The notes under the pieces were generated by a model. The model was not told where the DNA came from and did no database searches. It saw nothing but the letters and a program-made list of their open reading frames with translations. Source: CAVSPO01 sp963730005 (GTDB taxonomy: Bacteria; Actinomycetota; Actinomycetes; Propionibacteriales; Propionibacteriaceae). From it: 64,000 bases of DNA. Below are positions 30,740-39,409 of this stretch, piece by piece. Each line of letters begins with the position of its first letter. Within the stretch, counting starts at the first letter, position 1. The DNA is taken from NCBI GenBank assembly GCA_963730005.1, contig CAVSPO010000017.1, positions 1 to 64,000 on the forward strand. The letters are read 5' to 3'. A program made the position numbers and the translations under genes.

Positions 30740-32094
30740 GCGACGAGGTCCGCGACGTTGAGACACGGATCGCGGCCCAGCTGGCGCAGTTCACTTCGAG
30801 GGCGGCCGTTGAGCGCCGGACGCCGGCACCGTATGTGCGTCGGCATGCGGTCGAGCATGCGGCCGCGGGCGGTGTACTGGATGAGCGGTTCGTCAACCCG
30901 GGGTTCCTGCCGTTCGTCGACGCCGACCGGCTGCGCTCCGTCCCGCCGCACTCCTGGGCGGGGCGCGGCGACTCGGCTGGACTGCTGCGCGCTTGGCGCC
31001 AGGTGACGCATGCCACCTCCTGGGACAACCCGTTGTTGAACCGGGCGGCCTTGGGCTATTGGGGTGGCGTGCAAGGCCTCAGCCGCGACGACCTACCCGA
31101 GAAGCCGGTGTCGGTGCGGTGGACGTCCCGGGCCCGCACCCAGGGCGAGATCCTGGCCCGCATCGACGTGCACGCGGTGGCGACCGGGGTGCTGCCCGAT
31201 GGTCGCCTGGTCGCGGTCACCGGCAGCGCCGATGGCACGGTCCGGGTCTGGGACCTGACCACCGGCACCCAGATCGGCGACCCGCTCACCGGCCACACCA
31301 ATTGGGTGCGCGCGGTGGCCACCTTGGTGCTGCCCGATGGTCGCCTGGTCGCGGTCACCGGCAGCTTCGATGGCACGGTCCGGGTCTGGGACCTGACCAC
31401 CGGCACCCAGATCGGCAACCTGCTCACCGGCCACACCCGCCGGGTGACCGCGGTGGCCACCTTGGTGCTGCCCGATGGTCGCCTGGTCGCGGTCACCGGC
31501 AGCTTCGATGGCACGGTCCGGGTGTGGGATCTGACCACCGGCACCCAGATCGGCAACCTGCTCACCGGCCACACCCGCCGGGTGACCGCGGTGGCCACCT
31601 TGGTGCTGCCCGATGGTCGCCTGGTCGCGGTCACCGGCAGCTTCGATGGCACGGTCCGGGTGTGGGATCTGACCACCAGCACCCAGATCGGCAACCTGCT
31701 CACCGGCCACACCAACTGGGTGACCGCGGTGGCCACCGGGGTGCTGCCCGACGGCCGCCCCGTCGCGGTCACCGGCAGCGACGATGGCACGGTCCGGGTC
31801 TGGGACCTGACCACCGGCACCCAGATCGGCGACCCCCTCACCGGCCACACCAGCGAGGTGCGCGCGGTGGCCGCCTTGGTGCTGCCCGACGGCCGCCCGG
31901 TCGCGGTCACCGGCAGCGCCGATGGCACGGTCCGGGTCTGGGACCTGCTGACCGGGGGATCGATGGGTGTTCCCCTTCGAGTGTTCGAGCCAGTGGACTG
32001 TCTCACCGCGGGCACGGCGGGGAAAGCATTCCAGGTCTGTATCGGAGGGCCGGGGATCGCGCTGGTGGAGTTTCGGGCCCCGAAGCCGCAGTAG
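30736..32094 (+). CDS. WD40-repeat protein with six near-identical blades
   Basis: 452 residues. The N-terminal 110 residues contain APYVRRHAVEHAAAGGVLDE and FVNPGFLPFVDADRLR, the kind of segment found just before WD40 repeats in actinobacterial NACHT-WD40 proteins, but no ATPase domain is present. Six WD blades follow, each 46 residues, reading VLPDGRLVAVTGSxDGTVRV then WDL and TGTQIG. Six or seven blades make a beta-propeller used for protein binding. The gene is coupled by 4-base overlap to the upstream hypothetical gene. The lack of a signaling domain suggests a binding partner supplied in trans. Confidence 0.8.
   Translation: MSDEVRDVETRIAAQLAQFTSRAAVERRTPAPYVRRHAVEHAAAGGVLDERFVNPGFLPFVDADRLRSVPPHSWAGRGDSAGLLRAWRQVTHATSWDNPLLNRAALGYWGGVQGLSRDDLPEKPVSVRWTSRARTQGEILARIDVHAVATGVLPDGRLVAVTGSADGTVRVWDLTTGTQIGDPLTGHTNWVRAVATLVLPDGRLVAVTGSFDGTVRVWDLTTGTQIGNLLTGHTRRVTAVATLVLPDGRLVAVTGSFDGTVRVWDLTTGTQIGNLLTGHTRRVTAVATLVLPDGRLVAVTGSFDGTVRVWDLTTSTQIGNLLTGHTNWVTAVATGVLPDGRPVAVTGSDDGTVRVWDLTTGTQIGDPLTGHTSEVRAVAALVLPDGRPVAVTGSADGTVRVWDLLTGGSMGVPLRVFEPVDCLTAGTAGKAFQVCIGGPGIALVEFRAPKPQ
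31173..32000 (+). repeat. Six tandem 138-bp repeats encoding WD40 blades
   Basis: The motif GTGCTGCCCGA starts at 31189, 31327, 31465, 31603, 31741 and 31879, exactly 138 bases apart each time. Copies 2, 3 and 4 are almost identical at the DNA level. This degree of identity indicates recent duplication or gene conversion, and copy number may vary between strains. Confidence 0.9.
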
Positions 32095-32807
32095 AACCGG
32101 TCCACGGGCTCCCACACAGAATGGGGCTCAACTCCGAACGCGGTGTCGGTCCAGGCGGATTCGTGACGGGTGTAGATCTGCACGGTGGAAGGGTGCTTGT
32201 GGCGGGTCTGGTTCTGGATGGCCCGGTCGCTGAGCCCGCGGGACGCGGCGTAGGTCGCGAACCCGGCGCGCAGTGAGTGAGCGGAGTAGCCGGCCCGGTC
32301 GGGGTCGATGCCGGCGCGACGGACGGCGTCCTGTACCGAGCGGTTGACCCGGTCCTCACTCGACGGTCCGGTCTGCGCTCGCAGCCTGTTACCGCGGGGA
32401 GTGATCGCCCAGAACAGGGGACCTTCGGTGATGCCGGCCAGAGCCACCCACGCCTGGATCAGCTCGACAGGACACCGACCTGTCACTTTGGCGCGGAACA
32501 GCACCACCAGTTCGGGCTGGCTGCCTTCCTGGTTGGTTTGGAGCGGGGGATCTGCAGCACCTGCCCAGCCCGTTGGGGTTTTCGCGGAGGTCCTCGATCC
32601 GGGCGGCCGCAAGTTCGCTGCACCGCAAGGCGGCCCCGAAGCCGACCATCACCAGGGCACGGTCGCGGGCGCCGCTCAGGCTGGGCTCGGCGTGACAGGG
32701 TTCTTCACCAGTGCCGCAGCGTGCGGGTTGGTGGCCGCAGAGGCGGCGATGATGCCGGCGTTCCTGCGTCGGCACAGGTCTCGGAGCTGGTCAGTGGTCA
32801 GGGTCAT
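32095..32807 (-). pseudogene. Tyrosine recombinase (integrase), frameshifted and lacking a stop
   Basis: A start at 32807 (TLTTDQLRDLCRRR) overlaps the previous gene's end. The catalytic domain begins in another frame with GARDRALVMVGFGAALRCSE and continues in a third with DRAGYSAHSLRAGFATYAAS (catalytic R), TRHKHPSTVQIYTRHES (H/K and likely Y). The terminal frame runs on without a stop into the antisense of the WD40 gene, so the end is unclear; homology fades near 32100. Position at the tail of the transfer operon fits an element-encoded integrase or resolvase. Two internal shifts plus the missing stop make real decay more likely here than in neighbouring genes. Confidence 0.65.
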
Positions 32808-33441
32808 CGGGGATCTCGCCGGTTTGGGTGTTGATGAGCATGCCGTCGACGACCCGGAAGCGCGGTTTGGCGACCGCCGGTGTCACCGTTGGTGTGGGCA
32901 CGGCACGGGCGGCGGCTTCGACGTCTTCGGTGTAGATGTCTGACCGTTCGTGGACAGCTGGGGGGCTGTTGTAGCGGGTGTTGCGGGCGGTCCCTGGGGC
33001 GGCCCGGTGGCCGTCTTCGCAGAATCCGCGGTAGCGGGTCTTCATCCGGTCGATGAAGGATGGCAGGGTGTAGCGGTGCCAGTCCTCCATCGGGTCGGAG
33101 GTGAACGCGAGGCCGGCGCGGCGGCGTTGGTCGGCGATGACGCCGAGTTCGTGGACGAGGTGCGGGTGGGAGGGCCAGCAGGGTGGGATGAGGTCGCTGG
33201 TGTCCCACCCGTATTCGCGGTTGATCCAGCCGACGACGGTGTCCAGCCACGCCCACACTTCGGCGCGTAGGGCCGGGTCGGTGATGGTGGTGATGTCCCA
33301 GGGTCGGGGTAGCTGGTCGAGTGGTCCCAGGTCTGCGACGTCGTCGGCGTTCTTGGCGGTTTCGGCCCGGTACAGGTCGTAGTAGGCCAGCGCCATCAGC
33401 TCCCCCGCTTCGGGGAACGGGGTCACCAGCGCGCCGCTCAT
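32791..33441 (-). CDS. DUF4913-like protein of conjugative elements
   Basis: 216 residues, no signal peptide. The central part reads VVGWINREYGWDTSDLIPPC then WPSHPHLVHELGVIADQRRR, resembling the short DUF4913 proteins of actinobacterial mobile elements (pattern YGW...PPCWPxHPxLVxEL). A basic C-terminus follows, ending RFRVVDGMLINTQTGEIPDD. The start overlaps the coupling-protein stop by 4 bases. The function of the family is unknown; its constant place next to the coupling protein suggests a transfer accessory role. Confidence 0.55.
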   Translation of the reverse strand: MSGALVTPFPEAGELMALAYYDLYRAETAKNADDVADLGPLDQLPRPWDITTITDPALRAEVWAWLDTVVGWINREYGWDTSDLIPPCWPSHPHLVHELGVIADQRRRAGLAFTSDPMEDWHRYTLPSFIDRMKTRYRGFCEDGHRAAPGTARNTRYNSPPAVHERSDIYTEDVEAAARAVPTPTVTPAVAKPRFRVVDGMLINTQTGEIPDDPDH

Positions 33442-34888
33442 GCCGGCACCTGCTCGACTTCGCAGGCGAGACCGAGTCTGCGGGCTTCGGTGAGTGCGGC
33501 GAGACGGCGTTGTTCGGGATTGGTTGTGACGGCCTGCCCGGCTGTCAGGCGTTGCCGGGCGGCGGCCTGTTCGGCCTTGAGGTTCTTGCCGGGCTTGCCG
33601 TCGATGCAGCGGGTGAGTTTGGCGATGATGGGTTTGCCGTTCTCGGCGACGACGAGGGCCTGGCGTTCGGGTAGTTGGCGGATGGCTTCGGGTTTGAGGA
33701 CGGGGATGTCCTCACCGGAGACGCTGCGTCCGGCGCGTTGGCCGGTTTGCCAGCTGGTGCGGGCAATCCTGACGGTGCCGGCGAGGTCGGACACTTCCTT
33801 GTTGAAGCCGACGTCCTTGGAGCCGCCGAACACGACGAGCACGTTGGTGAGCCCGAACAGGGCACGGGCTTCGTGTTCGCCGAAGATCGCGGCGAGTTGC
33901 CGCCAGGTTTGGGCGGCGTAGATGAACGACAACCCCAGCGCGCGTTCGTTGGCCATCCGTGTGCGCAGCGTGGGCAGCGGCGCGGTGGACGGCAACTCGT
34001 CCAGCACCGACACCATGGGCGGGCACAACCGGCCATACCGGGACTGGTTCGCCAGACGCAGACGCGGTGTCGAGGACGTGTTCGGCGAGCGCGGTCATCA
34101 GCGGGGACGCCGACGCGTAGGGGTCTTCGCGGCCGAGCAGGTAGATGGTGCCGTTCGCGGCGATGAGTTCGGCGATGTCGGTGGCCGGGTTGTGTCGGGC
34201 TGGGGATGCAGCGTTGCCGGATGTCGGCCTGGAAGAACAGGGTCATGGCCTGCTGGACGGTGGTGATGGTGTTGCCGGCGGTGCGGTCGTCGCCGTTCAG
34301 GGCGGCGTGGAGCAGGCCCGCCCAGAACTGGGCGGCGTGTGGGTGGCCGCGCAGGATTTCGCTGGGGTCGCTGGTCTTGCGCGGGTTGGCGACCCATTGC
34401 AGGACGTCGTCCAGGGTGCGGCCGGTCAGGGCGGCGGCGTGGAAGTAGGCCTGGATCACCTTGGCGGCTTCGGCGGCGTAGAACCGGGCGGCGTCGTCGC
34501 CGTGGGTGGCCGAGCCACCCTTGACGGTGCCGGCGGTGAAGGCTTTGGCGCGGCGTTCGGCGACCATCGGGTCGACGCAACCGTCGATCGGGTCCCACAC
34601 CAGGGCGGGGAGGCCGGGGGCCAGCCCGAACGGGTCCAGCACCGCGACCGGGCCGTGTTCGGCGCGGCGGGTGATGGTCAACAGCAGGTCATCGGTCTTG
34701 GTCAGGGTGACCAGCGCGGCACCGGGCGCCGCCAGCAGCGCCGGGGTGAGCAGATCCAGGGTCTTGCCGGAACCTTGCGGGCCGATCACCCCGGCGGTCC
34801 GGTCCCACGGGCACCACAGCTCACCAGCGTGGGGCTGCCACGCCTTCCCGATCCGCCAACCGACCTGTTTCGGGTCAAACCGTCGCAT
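33438..34888 (-). CDS. Type IV coupling protein (TraG/VirD4-like ATPase), frameshifted
   Basis: The ATG at 34888 is preceded by AGGAGG. About 483 residues read across shifts near 34200 and 34050. Visible motifs: Walker A IGPQGSGKT near the N-terminus, DDLLLTITRRAEHGPVAVLD, a Walker B-like VSVLDELPSTAPLP, and the C-terminal AQTWRQLAAIFGEHEARAL then VVFGGSKD typical of VirD4/TraG. At the 34200 site, removing one C restores the expected reading. The protein would link the relaxase-DNA complex to the secretion channel. No long N-terminal membrane domain is present; the gene just upstream encodes a small membrane protein that may supply it. Confidence 0.8.
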
Positions 34889-35354
34889 CTTGTGCCTCCT
34901 CAAAGTGGTCTTGGTGAGGTTGTTTGCCGTAGAGGTCGGGGCGGACGATCCGGCGGGCCCGATACAGCCGCTGACGACCGAGCAGCTGTTCGACTTCGCT
35001 GGGGCTGGCAACGCCCTTGAGCGCGGCCGGGCCCCAACGCCGCAGCGCCCAGGCCAGACTGATCAGGACCAGCAGCGTCAGGCCGACTTCGGCGACGAGG
35101 ACCGACGCGGTGAGCGTCGCGCCTTCGATGTGGACCGGGGCCGTCAGGCCTGCGCTGGCGTTTCCGGTGAGGATCGGCCACATCGAGGTGAACAGGGCGT
35201 CCCGGCTGGTCCAGCACCAGCCGGCGCCGCTGATCAGACAGGCGGCGGCGCGGCCGAGGTGGACGCCGAGGACCAGGATCAGCCCGATCGCCATGGCGGC
35301 GGCCACGATGGGTTCCCATGTCCATGGATACGGGTCATGTCGGTTCTGCTGCAT
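34875..35354 (-). CDS. Small membrane protein of the transfer operon
   Basis: 159 residues with two or three hydrophobic segments (IVAAAMAIGLILVLGVHLG at residues 17-35; VLVAEVGLTLLVLISLAWAL at about 85-105) followed by a basic cytoplasmic-looking tail (LLGRQRLYRARRIVRPDLYG). No family recognised. It overlaps the coupling protein start by 14 bases and starts within the stop of the replication-initiator gene. It may anchor the soluble-looking coupling protein; this is inferred from gene order. Confidence 0.6.
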   Translation of the reverse strand: MQQNRHDPYPWTWEPIVAAAMAIGLILVLGVHLGRAAACLISGAGWCWTSRDALFTSMWPILTGNASAGLTAPVHIEGATLTASVLVAEVGLTLLVLISLAWALRRWGPAALKGVASPSEVEQLLGRQRLYRARRIVRPDLYGKQPHQDHFEEAQDATV

Positions 35355-36139
35355 CAGGGCTCTCTTTGGTCAGGTGTGGTCACAGACAACAAACCGATTC
35401 GGGTTCGGTCCTGCTCACTTCGCGGGTGGAGGTCACGCGGTCTGGGGTTGGCGTGGCGGGCGCAGGCGTCGCTGCCCCCGGTCCGGGTGCTGCCCAGCGT
35501 TTCGTGCGACGCAGCCGACGGTCGGAGGGTTGGCGAGGCAGTCGCGTCGTCCGGTTGTGTGACGGCGGCTGGGGGTTGGTGTTCGGCGAAGATCTGACGC
35601 CAGCCCTTGCGCGGCGGCAGCGCGTCAGCGTTGGCGGCCGCCGTGCTTTGTTCTTGATTTGATAATGATTTGATAGGGGGAACGTGAGGTTCACCACTAC
35701 TGGTGAAGCCCACGTTCACTACTTGGTGAACCTGAGGTTCACCACTCGGGTCGGTGTGGTGAAGCCCACGTTCACCAGTCGAATCAACCTCAGGTTCACC
35801 ACTGGATTGGTCTGTGGTGAAGCTGAGGTTCACCACTTCGAACGGCAGGGTGAGGGCGTAGGTGTTGGCCTTTCGGGCGCCGGCCCCGGCGGGGCCGCCG
35901 GCGTTGGTGACGACCAGGTAGCCCTTCTGCTTGAGGGCTTTGATGTGCCGCCACACCAGGGTTCTGGTGATCCCGATCTCGTTGGCGAGTCGTTCGGCGC
36001 TGGGGCGGGCGTTGCGGCAGTCGTGGTCGGTGTAGTTGAAGATCATCACCAGGGTCCGGAACTCGGCGTTGGTCAGCCGCACCTCGGCCGGCAGTTGGTC
36101 GTCGGCGCGAAGGGCCTTGAGGTAGGCGAACTTGTCCAT
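35354..36139 (-). CDS. Winged-helix replication initiator-like protein with origin-like repeats inside the gene
   Basis: About 261 residues from ATG 36139 (a GTG 12 bases upstream is possible). Residues about 20-95 form a helix-turn-helix: LTNAEFRTLVMIFNYTDHDC, RPSAERLANEIGITRTLVWR and HIKALKQKGYLVV, like the N-terminal domains of phage O-type and plasmid initiators. The following region contains SGEP repeats (GEPEV, GEPQV, GEPHV) created by DNA repeats at 35684-35837, and then an AT-rich patch at 35655-35675. The C-terminal part is low-complexity. In lambda-O-like systems the initiator binds iterons inside its own gene. It sits mid-operon among transfer genes, so it could also act as a transfer regulator. 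Confidence 0.6.
   Translation of the reverse strand: MDKFAYLKALRADDQLPAEVRLTNAEFRTLVMIFNYTDHDCRNARPSAERLANEIGITRTLVWRHIKALKQKGYLVVTNAGGPAGAGARKANTYALTLPFEVVNLSFTTDQSSGEPEVDSTGERGLHHTDPSGEPQVHQVVNVGFTSSGEPHVPPIKSLSNQEQSTAAANADALPPRKGWRQIFAEHQPPAAVTQPDDATASPTLRPSAASHETLGSTRTGGSDACARHANPRPRDLHPRSEQDRTRIGLLSVTTPDQREP
35655..35675. repeat. AT-rich tandem 10-mers, candidate DNA unwinding element
   Basis: TGATTTGATA occurs at 35655-35664 and again at 35666-35675 in an otherwise GC-rich window. The patch lies 9 bases from the first of six iteron-like repeats. AT-rich tandem repeats beside initiator binding sites are the usual layout of an unwinding region. Confidence 0.55.
35684..35837. repeat. Six iteron-like inverted-repeat units, candidate replication origin
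   Basis: The half-site GTTCACcA occurs six times in the same direction, with cores at 35689, 35714, 35737, 35770, 35794 and 35828. Four units are full inverted repeats TGGTGAA-N7-TTCACCA (35701-35721, 35724-35744, 35757-35777, 35815-35835, the first with one mismatch). Spacings are 23-25 or 33-34 bases, close to whole helical turns. The array lies inside the initiator-like gene. Confidence 0.75.
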
Positions 36140-36250
36140 CAGGGTCACCACTGTCTGCGGATGTGCGCTGAAGCACCTGTTTGTGGGCAGGGCCGGATCC
36201 GGGCCAGAGGTGTTGACGCTCCGGCCCGTACTCGGCGGGCTTCCAGCCGG

Positions 36251-37800
36251 CTACTCGGCTCCGGACGATGGGTCGGTGAGGTTGCCCAGCCGCCAGATTT
36301 CGTAGATCGGTAGTCCGGAGCCGTTGGCGTAGCTGCCGTGGATGACGCCGAGCTGGGTGCTGGCGGCTTCGACGGTTTGTTGGCCGTCGGGGTTCCAGAC
36401 GATGGCGACGTGGCCGATCTGGTTGGCGCCGAGGTAGGAGCTGGTGAACACCAGGTCACCGGGACGCTCGTCGCCCGCCGGTACTTGGTAGCCGTTGCCG
36501 GCGGCGAGCCAGTCGCGTTGGGTTTGTGCGGTGCGGGGCATGGTGATGCCGATTTGGGCGTAGGCGTTCTGGACCAGGCTGGAGCAGTCGTAGGCGTCGG
36601 GGCCGTTGGCGCCCATCAGGTAGGGTTTGCCGACCTGCTGCCCGGCCCAGGTCAGCACCTGGGCGATGCGTTCGTCGGTCAGCGGTGGCAGGTTCGGGTT
36701 ACCGGCTACCGGGTGGGCAGTCGGTCGTGGAGCCGAGGACCTGGCCGCCGCCGTAGGCGTGGGCGTAGTAGAGGACGTCGCCGACGTACCAGTCGGCGTG
36801 GTTGTACGCGTAGAGGGCTAGTTTGACGCCGTCGGGGCCGTTGAGGACGCCGGACGCGACCAGGTAGTTCGCCGCCGAATACACGCTGTCGGCGCGGTTG
36901 TGGATGTCGGCGGCACCGTCGCCGTCGCCGTCGACGCCGTAGGCGGCGAAGGTGGCGGGCATGAACTGCATCAGTCCTTGGGCGCCGGCGGTGCTGGTGG
37001 CGGTGTTGCGGCCGTGCGCGGTCTCTTCCATGCCGACACCGGCGAGCAGCGTCCATGGCACCCCGAACTTGGCGGCCGCGTCCTGGTAGAGCAGCTGGAT
37101 CTCGGCGGGGATCGGCAGCGGCTCGTTGTGCAGCGAGTCCTGCCGCACCCCCGGCTCGGGTAGGTCGAACCCCACCCCGCCCTCCAGGACGCCGGCTATC
37201 GACGTGGTGTTGTTGGGGCCGACGGGTTGTTCGTTGAGGGGTGCGCCGTGTTCGAGCATGAACACCACCGGGTCGACGTCGACGCCGTCGACGGTGATGG
37301 TGAAGTGCAGGTGGATGCCGGTTGACCAGCCGGTGCTGCCCTCCACGCCGAGGGTCTGCCCGATCGCAACCGCAGCTCCGGGGGTGATGGCGGGGTCGAT
37401 GCTGGCCAGGTGCCCGTACAGGGTGGTGATGCCGGCGCCGTGGTCGATGATGACGTGGTTGCCGAACCCGTTCCCGTTGTCCCCTGCCCAGCTGACGGTG
37501 CCACCGGCTGCGGCGACGACGGGGCTTTGGGGGGTGGCCAGGTCGACACCGTTGTGCAGGCTGGTGCTGGCGCCGGTGACCGGGTCGAGGCGCATCCCGA
37601 ACCCCGACGTCACCGTGTACGGGGTGTCGACGAACGGGACTCGCCACTGCCCCTGTCGCCGGCAGCGTGCCGGCGCAGTTGACGGTGAAGGCGGAGGCGG
37701 GGACGACGACCAGGGTCGCGATGAACCCGGCCAGCACCAGCGGCCCCGCGAGCAGCAGCGTCGCCAGCATCGCTGCAAGGACGACGATCGTCTTGTCCAT
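36251..37800 (-). CDS. Three-domain cell-wall hydrolase (M23, SLT, NlpC/P60) of the transfer apparatus
   Basis: The ATG at 37800 opens a signal-anchor (VVLAAMLATLLLAGPLVLAG). A shift after CAGTLPATG leads to an M23 endopeptidase (SLHNGVDLATPQ and GIHLHFTITVDG), then a lytic transglycosylase (WTLLAGVGMEETAHGRN with catalytic E, TAGAQGLMQFMPATF). A second shift near 36700 leads to an NlpC/P60 domain with the catalytic Cys in YDCSSLVQNAY and His in QIGHVAIVW. About 516 residues in all. Such enzymes open peptidoglycan for the conjugation channel, like VirB1 or TcpG. All three active-site motifs are intact, though the two shifts would truncate the product if real. Confidence 0.8.
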
Positions 37801-37894
37801 GGTCAGTCACCTCCCGGCCTCAAGCTCGAGACCGAGCCGATGGGGACGTTGATGCCGATCGGGGGCGAGAACAGGCGGTGTTCATGGGTGTCCT

Positions 37895-39409
37895 TCAGCG
37901 GGCGGATTCGATGGCGGTGTTGGTGAAGGTGAGGTCTCGTTCGAGGGTGTGGAGGACGGTTTGGACCTTGTACATGTGGTCGCCGACGACCCACAGGGCC
38001 CGTCCTGGTTGTTGTCGGGCCCAGCCGGTGATGACATCACGGGCGATCGGGCCGAGGCCGAGGAGTTGTTCCAGTTCGGCGGCGACGCCGTCGTCCTGGC
38101 CGTGCAGGATCTTGATGTCGGCGAGGTGGAGCAGGTCCTTGGCGATCGTGGCCGCCTGTGAACCGGCGTCCCCGGCCGACAGTAGGTCCGAGGGTTTGTG
38201 GGCGACCGACCATTGGACCTCGCCGTCCTTGCGGGACAACCGCAGGTCCTCGTCGAAACTCTTGACCGCCTCGACACCGAGCCGTAGTTGTTTCCAGGCC
38301 TCGTCGCGGACGGTGATCCGCAGGTCACCGGGTTGGGCGACTTCCCGCATCGCCCGCCCCCACGACGACAGACAGGTCAGCGCGATGCCGACGGCTTCGT
38401 CGCCGAGCGGCTGCAACCTGGACAGGCTCAACGACTGGATCGGTGCGGTCCAGTCCACGTCGATGGTGGTGTGGTCGTCGAACAACCCACCCAGGACGCC
38501 GGAGACGAGTTGTCCGAGGGCGTCGCGCAGGAGTCGGGTTTCGTCGAGGAAGTGCCGGCGGTCGCGGTAGCGGCAGTCGGCGATCAGGGCATCGTCTGGT
38601 TCGTCGAGGGCCCGCCACAGCATCGGGATGGTGGGTTCGGTCAGGGTGGTGGCGGCGGTGGTGTATCCGGTGATTCGGGACAGGGCGGCCCGGACGACCA
38701 CCTCGTCGGTGGGGCCGAACGGCACCCGGCGTTCCCCGACACGCTGCGAGCCGACCAGGCCACGGATCAGGGTGAGCCAGCGCCGGAACACCACCGCGGC
38801 CCGGCGTTGCGCCTCCATCGCCGACAGGGTGGCCCAGCCCTCGCCGAGGGGTCCGAAGTCCAGCGGGTTGATCCGCGCGGGCAGTCCGTGACCGATCACG
38901 AACGGCTGCACCCCGAGGGCGTGACACAACGGTTCGTACTCGTCCTTCGGGTCGCCGAGGATCAGCACCCGGTAGCCGAAATCGGTCATCCGGAGCAGGA
39001 ACGCCTTGCTGGTCGCCGACTTGCCGCCGCCGGGTTTGCCGAAACACATCACGTTCGGGTTGGTCACCGACACGTCGGAGGCCAGCACCCAGCCGAGCGG
39101 GTCGGCGTAGAAGCTGCCACCCGAAAGCACGTCGATGCCCATCTGCGCGCCGGTCGGCGGCAGCCCGGGGGCGGAGATGAACGGCCAGAACACCGCCGCC
39201 TGGTCGGAGGCCATCCGCCACGTCGACACCTGCGCGGACGCCGCCGACCAGCCCCGCCCCGGCCGGTTGACGCCTGCGCGGGGTGCCGGGTGGAACAACC
39301 GCGGTTGTTTCACCGTCGGCGCCGGCGCCGGGGTGGTGGGAAGCTGGTGGCCGAAGTCGGCCAGCAGGTGGACGACATCACGCGCCTCGGTAGCGCGGCG
39401 GGTCCTCAT
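37895..39409 (-). CDS. VirB4-like conjugation ATPase
   Basis: 504 residues, intact. Walker A is FGKPGGGKSATSK at about residue 120; the region before it (GIDVLSGGSFYADPLGWVLA) and after it (RMTDFGYRVLILGDPKDEYE) match VirB4/TraE ATPases, and a Walker B-like ITVRDEAWKQL follows at about residue 360, then HKPSDLL. VirB4 proteins energise the secretion channel at the inner membrane face. The start overlaps the SCO6880 gene stop by 4 bases. The usual long N-terminal domain of VirB4 is short here, and may be supplied by the neighbouring SCO6880 protein. Confidence 0.8.
   Translation of the reverse strand: MRTRRATEARDVVHLLADFGHQLPTTPAPAPTVKQPRLFHPAPRAGVNRPGRGWSAASAQVSTWRMASDQAAVFWPFISAPGLPPTGAQMGIDVLSGGSFYADPLGWVLASDVSVTNPNVMCFGKPGGGKSATSKAFLLRMTDFGYRVLILGDPKDEYEPLCHALGVQPFVIGHGLPARINPLDFGPLGEGWATLSAMEAQRRAAVVFRRWLTLIRGLVGSQRVGERRVPFGPTDEVVVRAALSRITGYTTAATTLTEPTIPMLWRALDEPDDALIADCRYRDRRHFLDETRLLRDALGQLVSGVLGGLFDDHTTIDVDWTAPIQSLSLSRLQPLGDEAVGIALTCLSSWGRAMREVAQPGDLRITVRDEAWKQLRLGVEAVKSFDEDLRLSRKDGEVQWSVAHKPSDLLSAGDAGSQAATIAKDLLHLADIKILHGQDDGVAAELEQLLGLGPIARDVITGWARQQPGRALWVVGDHMYKVQTVLHTLERDLTFTNTAIESAR

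Noticed and set aside
31173..32000. 138-bp tandem repeats as a non-coding satellite or CRISPR
   Set aside because: The period is a multiple of three, and each unit encodes a clean WD40 blade in one frame.
31056..32612. Long minus-strand open frame across the WD40 repeats
   Set aside because: It is the antisense of the 138-bp repeats joined to the integrase fragment; only the integrase part (about 32100-32610) has family motifs.
35684..35837. Regularly spaced repeats that could be a CRISPR array
   Set aside because: Units are 21 bases with 2-13 base gaps, are inside a coding gene, and there are no spacers of normal length or cas genes.
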